Origin: an uncultured Oscillospiraceae bacterium
GTDB taxonomy: Bacteria > Bacillota > Clostridia > Oscillospirales > Oscillospiraceae
Direction of reading: 5' to 3'
NCBI GenBank assembly: GCA_905233595.1
Contig: CAJOFI010000023.1
Location: forward strand, 7,699-19,634
Length of the DNA stretch: 11,936 nt
A model generated the notes under the pieces. It had not been told where the DNA came from, ran no database searches, and was given only the letters and a program-made list of their open reading frames with translations. The position numbers and the translations under genes are program-made. Positions within the stretch are counted from its first letter, which is position 1. Each line of letters starts with the position of its first letter. Positions 1-5,328 of the stretch are shown here, piece by piece.

Positions 1-914
1 GTCTTCGTCTTGTCGAGCACCCAGAGCAGGGAGCCGCGCTTTTCCCCGCTGCGCAGGGATTCCGTCAGCTCCAGGGAGCGGCGCGTCGCCCAGTCAAGCT
101 CCATATAGCGCCCGCCGTAGAACACGTCCAGCCGCCGGATGTGGCTCAGGTCAAACTTCTGCGTCTCCTGGATGTATTGCAGCAGCGCCCCCGCCGCCGC
201 GACGGCCTCCGGCGCGTCGCCAAGGCCGCTCTGGTCGATGTCCGCGTAGCCGAAGCGCTCGCAGACGCGCGCGGCGGCGGGCATGTACTCAAACGTCTCC
301 CCGCCGAACTCCAGCATGGCGTTCAGCTTCTGCTTGAGAAAGCCGGGGATCGCCTCCTCGTTCAGCGCCCCGGCGGAGAGCAGCGCCTCGCGCGGGGCAA
401 AGCGCCCCAGCTCGTTTACGATGTGGGAGACGGGGTCGGTCTCGAAGGCGGCGGCGCAGAATTCGCCGGTGGAGATGTCGCAGAAGGCGGCGCCGCCGCG
501 CCCGTTCTGGACGTGGATGGCGCAGAGATAGTTCGAGCGCCCCTCCTCGAGCATGGAGCTCTCGGTCACGGTGCCGGGGGTGATGATGCGGATGACCTCC
601 CGCGAAACCAGCCCCTTGGCGAGCGCCGGATCCTCGGTCTGCTCGCAGATGGCGACCTTGTAGCCCTTGGCGATCAGCCGCGCGATGTAGGCCTCCGCGC
701 TGTGGTAGGGCACGCCGCACATGGGCGTGCGCGCGTCGGGGTCTTCCACGTTGCGGTCGCGCGTCGTGAGGGCGAGGTCAAGCTCGCGCGAGGCGATCTT
801 TGCGTCCTCGTCGAACATCTCATAAAAATCGCCCAGGCGGAAGAAGAGCAGGCAGTCCTTGTGCTGCTCCTTGATCTGAAGATACTGCCGCTTCATGGGC
901 GTCAATTCAGCCAT
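1..914 (-). CDS. mutS: DNA mismatch repair protein MutS, N-terminal part (3' end beyond window)
   Basis: MutS recognises base mismatches and small loops and recruits MutL. The reading frame is open for 304 codons from the ATG at 914-912 to the window edge, with no internal stop. It starts MAELTPMKRQYLQIKEQ. Residues 28-33 are GDFYEM, holding the Phe-X-Glu (Phe30, Glu32) that in this family wedges into the mismatched base. Further family signatures are MCGVPYHSAEAYIARL, VAICEQTEDP and ITPGTVTE of the mismatch-binding domain, CDISTGEF of the connector domain, and TRRSLELTESLR with LLWVLDKTKT at the start of the lever region. The clamp and ATPase domains lie outside the window. A GGAGG at 921-925, 6 nt upstream, supports the start. 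It lies downstream of miaB on the same strand, separated by a MITE-like repeat, and is probably cotranscribed from the miaB promoter. No damage is visible in this portion, unlike mutL. Confidence 0.96.
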   Translation of the reverse strand, partial: MAELTPMKRQYLQIKEQHKDCLLFFRLGDFYEMFDEDAKIASRELDLALTTRDRNVEDPDARTPMCGVPYHSAEAYIARLIAKGYKVAICEQTEDPALAKGLVSREVIRIITPGTVTESSMLEEGRSNYLCAIHVQNGRGGAAFCDISTGEFCAAAFETDPVSHIVNELGRFAPREALLSAGALNEEAIPGFLKQKLNAMLEFGGETFEYMPAAARVCERFGYADIDQSGLGDAPEAVAAAGALLQYIQETQKFDLSHIRRLDVFYGGRYMELDWATRRSLELTESLRSGEKRGSLLWVLDKTK

Positions 915-939
915 AGAAAACCTCCGGTTTTTAGTGCTT

Positions 940-1046
940 AGTGAAGAGTGAAGAGTGAAAAGTGAAGGAGTCCCCTTCAGGGACAAATTATAATTCGTCG
1001 CAAAGCGGCACCATAACTATTCACTACTCATTATTCACTGTTCACT
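940..1046. repeat. MITE-like 107-bp element with 27-bp imperfect terminal inverted repeats
   Basis: The arms at 940-966 and 1020-1046 are inverted copies that match at 22 of 27 positions. Each arm is built from a degenerate 7-nt unit (AGTGAAG, AGTGAAA and similar). The 53-bp centre has a GTCCC-CTTCA-GGGAC hairpin (970-984), a perfect AATTATAATT palindrome (986-995) and a near-palindrome GTCGC-AAA-GCGGC. It has no coding capacity. It fills nearly the whole gap between miaB and mutS, and its right arm contains the miaB TGA stop (1042-1044). The structure fits a non-autonomous miniature element or a dispersed stem-loop repeat. Only one copy lies in this window, so dispersal across the genome is inferred. 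In RNA it could fold into a long imperfect hairpin between the two cistrons. Confidence 0.7.
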
Positions 1047-2388
1047 CGATTTCTCCGTACAGTGCCCAGGTGTTGCTCGCGGTGATGCTTGCCTGCGCGA
1101 ACTGCCCGATCAGGGCGGGATCGCCCTTCAGGTGCACGAGCCTGCCGCCGTTTGTGCGGCTGGAGAGATTCAGGGTCTTCCCCTCGTACTCCCGGTGCTT
1201 CTCGCCGGAGATGCGGTTTGCAAGCTCCGTCAGCGCGTCGAAGTGCTTCTGCTTGTCCGCGCGGGTGTAGGGGTCGGGCATGGAGGCCGCCGGGGTGCCC
1301 ACGCGCTTGGAGTAGATGAAGGTGAACATCGCGTCGTAGCGCACCTCCTCCACGAGCGAGAGCGTCTCGGCGAAGTCCTCGTCCGTCTCGCCGGGAAAGC
1401 CCACGATGATGTCCGTCGTGAGCACGAGGTCGGGCATGTACTGCCGCGCAAGCGCGACCTGACGGAGATACTTCGCCCGGTCGTAGCTGCGGTTCATGGC
1501 TTTCAAAATGCGGTCGCTCCCCGCCTGCACGGGCAGGTGGAGCTGGTGGGCGCATTTTTCGCATTCCGCCATGGTTCGGAAGAGCTTCTCGGTGGCGTCC
1601 TTCGGATGGCTCGTCATAAAGCGGATCAGAAAGTCGCCGGGGATGTCGTTCACCATGCGGATGAGATCGGCAAAATCCACCCCGCAGTCGAGATCCTTGC
1701 CGTAGGAGTTCACGTTCTGCCCGAGAAGCGTGATCTCCTTGTACCCGGCCGCGATGAGCTCCCGCGCCTCGCGCAGCACATCCTCTGGTCTGCGCGAGCG
1801 CTCCCGCCCGCGCACGTAGGGCACCACGCAGTAGGTGCAGAAGTTGTTGCAGCCGTACATGATCGACAGCCACGCCTTCACGCTCCCGTCGCGCTTCTGG
1901 GGGATGCCCTCGGCCACCGCGCCGAGATTTTTTTCGGCGGCAAAATCCGGGAAGCGCCAGAGCTCGTGCGGGCCGAAGACCAGATCGACCACCGGGTAGG
2001 ACAGCTTGAGCTTTTTCGCCATGTGCTCCTGCTGCACCATGCAGCCGCAGACGGCGATGATCTGCCCGGGGCGCGCCTTCTTCGTGTGGTTGAGCGCGCC
2101 GACGTTGCCGAGCACGCGCATCTCCGCGTGCTCGCGCACGGCGCAGGTGTTCACGACGATCACGTCCGCCTGGAACTCGTCCTGCGTAAAGCCGTAGCCC
2201 ATCTCCGCCAGATAGCCGCGGATTTTTTCGCTGTCGGCCTCGTTCTGCTGGCAGCCGTAGGTGTCCACCATCGCGAGGGGACGCCCGCCGTCTGCGGTCA
2301 CGCGGTCAAAAATGCGGCGGCAGATCTCCTCCTGCTCCCGGATCTTCTCCGGGGCGATCTCTTTTCTCTCGTATGGCATAGAAAGCAT
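1042..2388 (-). CDS. miaB: tRNA-2-methylthio-N6-dimethylallyladenosine synthase MiaB
   Basis: MiaB is a radical-SAM methylthiotransferase that converts i6A37 to ms2i6A37 in tRNAs reading UNN codons. The N-terminal UPF0004 domain shows its three cluster cysteines in DTYGCQQNEAD, VVNTCAVREH and VCGCMVQQEH (about C46, C82 and C116 from the start used here). The radical-SAM motif is YGCNNFCTYC (C180, C184, C187), followed by VVPYVRGRERSR. A C-terminal TRAM-type RNA-binding domain (EGKTLNLSS...GRLVHLKGD) ends the protein, giving 448 aa, the normal family length. Start choice: the frame is open to an ATG at 2412-2410, but that codon has no ribosome site and lies upstream of the expected transcription start of the promoter at 2416-2445. 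ATG 2388-2386 has AAGGAA at 2395-2400, 6 nt upstream. ATG 2379-2377 (MPYERKEIAPEKI) is another possibility. MiaB acts on the product of MiaA, whose gene nearby looks broken. Confidence 0.95.
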   Translation of the reverse strand: MLSMPYERKEIAPEKIREQEEICRRIFDRVTADGGRPLAMVDTYGCQQNEADSEKIRGYLAEMGYGFTQDEFQADVIVVNTCAVREHAEMRVLGNVGALNHTKKARPGQIIAVCGCMVQQEHMAKKLKLSYPVVDLVFGPHELWRFPDFAAEKNLGAVAEGIPQKRDGSVKAWLSIMYGCNNFCTYCVVPYVRGRERSRRPEDVLREARELIAAGYKEITLLGQNVNSYGKDLDCGVDFADLIRMVNDIPGDFLIRFMTSHPKDATEKLFRTMAECEKCAHQLHLPVQAGSDRILKAMNRSYDRAKYLRQVALARQYMPDLVLTTDIIVGFPGETDEDFAETLSLVEEVRYDAMFTFIYSKRVGTPAASMPDPYTRADKQKHFDALTELANRISGEKHREYEGKTLNLSSRTNGGRLVHLKGDPALIGQFAQASITASNTWALYGEIE

Positions 2389-2415
2389 CCTCGGTTCCTT
2401 GTGAATATCCATATG

Positions 2416-2445
2416 ATTTTAACACAAAAGGTATGGAACTTTCAA
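2416..2445 (-). promoter_or_regulatory. Sigma-A-type promoter for miaB-mutS
   Basis: On the minus strand, TTGAAA (plus coordinates 2440-2445, 5 of 6 to consensus) and TAAAAT (2416-2421, 5 of 6) are separated by 18 bp. The predicted transcription start is near 2409, which favours the downstream miaB start codons over the ATG at 2412. The element overlaps the divergent mutL promoter. Confidence 0.65.
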
Positions 2446-2462
2446 CAAAAATCGTTTATAAT
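2434..2462 (+). promoter_or_regulatory. Sigma-A-type promoter for mutL-miaA-hfq
   Basis: A perfect TATAAT at 2457-2462 stands in an AT-rich patch (about 2411-2466) that contrasts with the GC-rich surroundings. The hexamer 17 bp upstream, TGGAAC at 2434-2439, matches the -35 consensus at only 3 of 6 positions, so the promoter may be moderate or activator-assisted. It would give a leader of about 100 nt carrying the palindrome pair at 2473-2549. It lies partly on top of the divergent miaB promoter, so the two probably compete for polymerase. Confidence 0.55.
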
Positions 2463-2472
2463 ATGGTTCCCG

Positions 2473-2549
2473 GCCGCAGGGACGAGCATCGCTCGTAAGC
2501 AGAACTGCGGAAAGGGGAAACGCGGGCGGGCAATGCCCGTCCCTGCGGC
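2473..2549. repeat. Pair of inverted REP-like palindromes (BIME-like)
   Basis: A 12-bp perfect inverted repeat, GCCGCAGGGACG (2473-2484) and CGTCCCTGCGGC (2538-2549), forms the outer arms. Each arm continues into its own small hairpin: ACGAGC-ATC-GCTCGT (2482-2496) and CGGGC-AAT-GCCCG (2527-2539). Read from the outside inward, the two units are diverged copies of one another (identical 12-mer, then AGCATCGCTCGT versus GGCATTGCCCGC). This is the head-to-head layout of REP/BIME elements. Similar GGGCATTGCCC palindromes are, to my recollection, frequent in clostridial intergenic DNA. In the mutL transcript the whole 77 nt could fold into a three-way structure just upstream of the ribosome site. 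Confidence 0.7.
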
Positions 2550-2569
2550 TTTCGTAAGGAAGTGACAAA

Positions 2570-3196
2570 ATGCCATCCATTAACATCTTATCCCCGCACG
2601 TCGCCGACCTGATCGCGGCGGGCGAGGTGGTCGAGCGCCCGGCCTCCGTCATCAAGGAGCTGATGGAGAACGCCTTTGACGCGGGGGCACACAACGTCAC
2701 CGTGGAGATCCGCGGGGGCGGCGCGCCCTATATCCGCGTAACGGACGACGGCTGCGGCATGGCGCCCGAGGACGCGGGCGTGGCCTTCCTGCGCCACGCG
2801 ACCTCCAAGCTGCACGACGAGCGGGGGCTGGAGGCCATCAGCACCATGGGCTTTCGCGGCGAGGCGCTGGCGGCCATCTCGGCGGTCTCGCACATCGAGC
2901 TGCGCACCCGCGAGCGGGGGAGCACGAGCGGCACGCGCGTGACCCTCTCGGGCGGGGACATCCAGGAGATGCTGCCCGACGGCTGCCCGGAGGGCACGAC
3001 GATGATCGTGCGCGACCTCTTCTATAACACGCCCGCGCGGCTCAAGTTCTTAAAATCCGACCGTGCAGGCGGCGCTGCGCTGCGCGCTCGGGCGGCCGGA
3101 GGTGTCCGTGCGGATGCTGCGCGACGGGAAGGAGGAGTTCTTCTCCCCCGGCGACGGGCGGGAGGATTCCTGCGTCTATACCCTGCTGGGCCGTGA
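2570..3196 (+). CDS. mutL: MutL N-terminal ATPase fragment
   Basis: The first open piece of the broken mutL. Residues 1 to about 164 are bona fide MutL: the GHKL ATPase motifs I (ELMENAFDAGA, with the catalytic Glu and the Asn that binds Mg-ATP), II (DDGCGM) and III (TMGFRGEALAAIS), ending in FYNTPARLKFLKSD. Beyond position 3061 the frame reads arginine- and alanine-rich sequence with no MutL similarity and stops at 3196. A product from this frame would be an isolated ATPase domain without the transducer or endonuclease parts. Confidence 0.75.
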   Translation: MPSINILSPHVADLIAAGEVVERPASVIKELMENAFDAGAHNVTVEIRGGGAPYIRVTDDGCGMAPEDAGVAFLRHATSKLHDERGLEAISTMGFRGEALAAISAVSHIELRTRERGSTSGTRVTLSGGDIQEMLPDGCPEGTTMIVRDLFYNTPARLKFLKSDRAGGAALRARAAGGVRADAARREGGVLLPRRRAGGFLRLYPAGP

Positions 3197-3803
3197 GCTT
3201 GCCGGCTCCATGCTGCGCTGTGTGAGCGAGGACGAGGGGCTTCATGTCACGGGCTTCGTCTCCTCCCCCTCGGCCGGGCGCGGCAACCGCAGCGCGCAGT
3301 TTTTCTTCTGCAACGGGCGCTACATCCGCTCCCAGCTTCTGCAGGCGGCGCTGGAGCAGGCCTACCGCAATACCCTGCTGACCGGGCGCTACCCGGCCTG
3401 CGTGCTGTACCTCGATCTGAGCGCCGCGAGCGTGGACGTGAACGTGCACCCGGCGAAGGTGGAGGTCAAGTTCTCCTATGAGAAGAAGGTCTTCGACCTT
3501 GTGCACAACGCGGTGAAGCTCTCCCTCGAGGGGGAAAACCGCACGGCGGCGGTGGAGCTTTCACCCTCCACCCGCAAGGCGGTGGAGCCGAAGCCGGATT
3601 TCTACCGCAGTATGAGCGCCGAGAGCTTTCGCTCGAACGGCTACGCGGTGGAAAAGCCGAAAACCGCGCCGATCTCCGCGCCCGTCAGCAGCCGAGCTGC
3701 GCGAGGAGGCGGAGGTCTTCCAGACGAGCATTCCGCTGACCGCGCCGCAGTATATCGCGAAATTCGACGAAAAAGTACAGGTTTCAACGGAGAAAAGCCA
3801 TGA
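3063..3803 (+). CDS. mutL: MutL middle fragment (transducer domain and linker)
   Basis: Second open piece, offset +1 from the first. From VQAALRCALGRPEVSVRMLRDGKE on it reads as the MutL transducer domain, including FFCNGRYIRSQLL and SAASVDVNVHPAKVEVKF, whose lysine completes the ATP site in this family. After about position 3600 it enters the variable linker, and from about 3693 it leaves the MutL frame (arginine- and glycine-rich tail, stop at 3803). The GTG at 3063 has no convincing ribosome site; it is simply the first codon of the recovered frame, so this is not an independent gene. Confidence 0.7.
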   Translation: MQAALRCALGRPEVSVRMLRDGKEEFFSPGDGREDSCVYTLLGRELAGSMLRCVSEDEGLHVTGFVSSPSAGRGNRSAQFFFCNGRYIRSQLLQAALEQAYRNTLLTGRYPACVLYLDLSAASVDVNVHPAKVEVKFSYEKKVFDLVHNAVKLSLEGENRTAAVELSPSTRKAVEPKPDFYRSMSAESFRSNGYAVEKPKTAPISAPVSSRAARGGGGLPDEHSADRAAVYREIRRKSTGFNGEKP

Positions 3804-4413
3804 AGCTGTGGAAAAACCTGTTCAAAATGTGGAAAAACCGTCTTTGCCGGAGTACAGGATCCTCGGCGAGACGATGAAGACCTATATCCTCGTCGAGCTT
3901 GGGGAGGAGCTGATGCTCATCGACAAGCACGCCGCCCACGAGCGCATGAACTTTGACCGGCTCAAGGCCATGGATCGCGAGATCATGTCCCAGTCCCTGC
4001 TGACGCCTGCCCACCTCCGTCTGGGGGAGGCGGAGGCGGAGCTTCTCGAGCGAAACGGGGAGCTTTTGGCAGAGCTGGGCTTTGAGATCGAGCCCTTCGG
4101 CGGCAGCGACTACGTGATCCGCGCCGTCCCGGCGGACATCCTCGCCGCCGACGCCGCGCCCGCCGTGGAGGAGATCCTCGAAAAGCTGCGGCGCGGGAAG
4201 GCGCCGGACAAGCAGAGCGCCCGGGACGAGATCCTGCATACCGTGGCCTGCAAGGCCGCGATCAAGGCGGGCTGGGACACGTCAGACGCCGAGCGGGAGC
4301 GCATCGTGCGCGAGGTGCTCTCCGGCCGCGTCAAATACTGCCCCCACGGCCGCCCGGTCTCCGCGATCCTGACGCGCAGGGATCTGGACAAAATGTTCAA
4401 GAGGATCGTATGA
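3694..4413 (+). CDS. mutL: MutL C-terminal endonuclease/dimerisation fragment
   Basis: Third open piece, +1 from the middle fragment. The linker resumes as ELREEAEVFQTS and contains a short duplication, VEKPVQNVEKP (TGTGGAAAAACC at 3807-3818 and 3828-3839). The C-terminal domain follows from LPEYRILG, with clamp-binding QSLLTP (about 3991-4008), the endonuclease motif DKHAAHERMNFD at about 3922-3957, ACKAAIKAG, and KYCPHGRP near the end. In the motif DQHA(X)2E(X)4E the Gln is Lys and the last Glu is Asp, a mild variant. The only possible internal start is GTG 3808, without a clear ribosome site. The stop overlaps the miaA start in an ATGA. Confidence 0.75.
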   Translation, partial: ELREEAEVFQTSIPLTAPQYIAKFDEKVQVSTEKSHEAVEKPVQNVEKPSLPEYRILGETMKTYILVELGEELMLIDKHAAHERMNFDRLKAMDREIMSQSLLTPAHLRLGEAEAELLERNGELLAELGFEIEPFGGSDYVIRAVPADILAADAAPAVEEILEKLRRGKAPDKQSARDEILHTVACKAAIKAGWDTSDAERERIVREVLSGRVKYCPHGRPVSAILTRRDLDKMFKRIV

Positions 4414-4754
4414 AGCCAGAAATCATTGTCGTCTGCGGGCCGACGGCCACGGGGAAGACCCGGCTCGGCATCGCGCTTGCGCAAAAATATGGCGGCGAGA
4501 TCGTCTCGGCCGACCGAGCGCGCCGCCGTGCCGCACCACATGCTCGACGTGGCGGAGCCCTGGGAGGACTACTCCGTCTCCCGCTACGTACAGGAGGCCG
4601 GGGAGGTCTGCGACCGGCTGCTCGCGGAGGGGAAAACGCCCGTCCTCGTCGGCGGCACGGGGCTTTATATCGACTCGCTCCTCTCCGGGCGGGACTTTGC
4701 CGGGCGCGACGCGGGCAGCGACAGCCTCAGGGAAGCCCTCGGCGCGGAGTATGA
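4410..4754 (+). CDS. miaA: MiaA N-terminal fragment (P-loop)
   Basis: Genuine MiaA sequence only to about position 4514: KPEIIVVCGPTATGKTRLG, containing the Walker A loop, then YGGEIVSAD, whose final Asp is the conserved acid next to the P-loop. The frame then continues in arginine- and alanine-rich non-MiaA sequence to a stop at 4754. No separate ribosome site is needed, because the start overlaps the mutL stop. Confidence 0.7.
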   Translation: MKPEIIVVCGPTATGKTRLGIALAQKYGGEIVSADRARRRAAPHARRGGALGGLLRLPLRTGGRGGLRPAARGGENARPRRRHGALYRLAPLRAGLCRARRGQRQPQGSPRRGV

Positions 4755-4902
4755 CGCCCTCGGCGGGGAGAAAATGCTCGAGACGCTGCGCGCCTTCGAT
4801 CCCGAGCGGGCGGCGAGGCTCCACCCGGCGGACAGGCGCCGCATCGTGCGCGCGATCGAGATCTACCGTCTGACCGGCAAGACCATCACGGCCCACGACG
4901 CC
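4516..4902 (+). CDS. miaA: MiaA central fragment
   Basis: Homologous part of the second miaA frame (+1 from the first); the open frame itself runs from 4426 to 5109. It holds ERAAVPHHMLDV, a segment with DYSVSRYVQEA, GGTGLYIDSLLSG, HPADRRRIVRAIEIYRLTGKTITAHDA. There is no start codon with a ribosome site at the junction, so this is a displaced segment of miaA rather than a gene. Past 4902 the frame degenerates into arginine-rich sequence. Confidence 0.7.
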
Positions 4903-4903
4903 C

Positions 4904-5257
4904 GTGGCACTGAGCTACCAAAACCGCGCCGACCTCTACGCGCGCATCGACGCGCGGGTGGACGAGATGTTCGCCCGGGGGCTGCTCGACGAGGTGCGGG
5001 CGCTTTTGGACGAGGGGCTGAGCGCGGACTGTACCGCCATGCAGGCCATAGGCTACAAGGAGACGGCGCAGGCGCTCAGGGGGGAGCTGAGCGTTCCGCA
5101 GGCCGTTGAACGCATCAAGCTCAACAGCCGCCGCTACGCCAAGCGGCAGCTCACCTGGTTTGGGCGCAACGAGAAGGCGCACTGGCTGCGCTGGACGCAG
5201 ACGCCGGACTTCGACGCCGCAATTGATGAGATCGAAGGACAGCTTTCGACAGAATAA
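4904..5257 (+). CDS. miaA: MiaA C-terminal fragment
   Basis: Third miaA frame (+1 again), 117 codons to a TAA. After VALSYQNR comes RADLYARIDARVDEMFARGLLDEVRALL, then CTAMQAIGYKE and INSRRYAKRQ-like KLNSRRYAKRQLTWFGRN, all standard for the tRNA-binding C-terminal region of MiaA. The GTG at 4904 lies exactly at the junction and has no Shine-Dalgarno sequence, so independent translation is doubtful. hfq follows after a 71-nt gap. Confidence 0.7.
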   Translation: MALSYQNRADLYARIDARVDEMFARGLLDEVRALLDEGLSADCTAMQAIGYKETAQALRGELSVPQAVERIKLNSRRYAKRQLTWFGRNEKAHWLRWTQTPDFDAAIDEIEGQLSTE

Positions 5258-5285
5258 TCGCCCTGCTCCGCGCTATCATGGGGTA

Positions 5286-5300
5286 TCTGCCAGAGGCAGA
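5286..5300 (+). other. Small stem-loop in the hfq leader
   Basis: TCTGCC-AGA-GGCAGA, a 6-bp stem with a 3-nt loop, lies between the miaA stop and the hfq ribosome site. There is no following T-run, so it is not a terminator. It could affect hfq translation or mRNA processing. No good promoter was seen in the 71-nt gap, so hfq probably depends on the upstream transcript. Confidence 0.35.
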
Positions 5301-5328
5301 AACACTAAGATAGAAGGAGCATACAAAG

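Larger units (their letters stand above)
2570..4413 (+). pseudogene. mutL: mutL, disrupted by two frame junctions (whole-locus span)
   Basis: MutL couples mismatch recognition by MutS to strand removal; in bacteria without MutH it is itself the nicking endonuclease. Read across three frames, the locus encodes a complete MutL: the ATPase domain (AAGEVVERPASVIKEL, ELMENAFDAGA, DDGCGM, RHATSKL, GFRGEAL, FYNTPARLKFLKSD), a transducer domain, a low-complexity linker, then the C-terminal domain with clamp-binding QSLLTP, the endonuclease motif, and CPHGRP. The frame changes at 3061-3063 and again near 3685-3694, each time to +1. At the first junction about 7 conserved residues are missing relative to B. 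subtilis MutL, so it looks like a deletion of about 20 nt rather than one inserted base. The start is backed by AAGGAAG at 2556-2562. No full MutL can be made from this sequence. Real pseudogene versus assembly error is undecided, because all the domains are otherwise undecayed. Confidence 0.85.
4410..5257 (+). pseudogene. miaA: miaA, disrupted by two frame junctions (whole-locus span)
   Basis: MiaA transfers a dimethylallyl group to A37 of tRNAs reading UNN codons, making the i6A that MiaB methylthiolates. The locus starts inside the mutL stop (ATGA), implying translational coupling. It reads as MiaA across three frames: P-loop GPTATGKT and GEIVSAD; then ERAAVPHHMLDV, VGGTGLYIDSLL and DRRRIVRAIEIYRLTGKT; then NRADLYARIDARVDEM, AIGYKE and KLNSRRYAKRQLTWF. 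At 4514-4516 about 18 residues are missing: the family's substrate loop, normally S-M-Q-x-Y-x-G-M-D-I-G-T-A-K-P. At 4902-4904 about 13 more are missing. Adding these back gives about 313 aa, the usual family length, so deletions explain the junctions better than insertions. As written, no functional enzyme can be made. Confidence 0.85.

Noticed and set aside
141..941. A 266-codon open frame antisense to mutS
   Set aside because: The minus strand here is clear MutS with a good ribosome site; the plus-strand frame is Leu/Ala/Arg-rich with no family signature.
2389..2412. ATG at 2412 as the miaB start
   Set aside because: No ribosome site precedes it, and it lies at or upstream of the transcription start expected from the promoter; ATG 2388 has AAGGAA at suitable spacing.
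1132..2565. A 477-codon open frame antisense to miaB
   Set aside because: It is the shadow of miaB's codon bias, runs through the promoter region and has no recognisable motifs, whereas the opposite strand encodes clear MiaB motifs.
3061..4906. Programmed frameshifting or ribosomal bypassing in mutL and miaA
   Set aside because: No slippery heptamer with a downstream structure was seen, and recoding could not restore the conserved residues that are missing from the DNA at junctions 1, 3 and 4.
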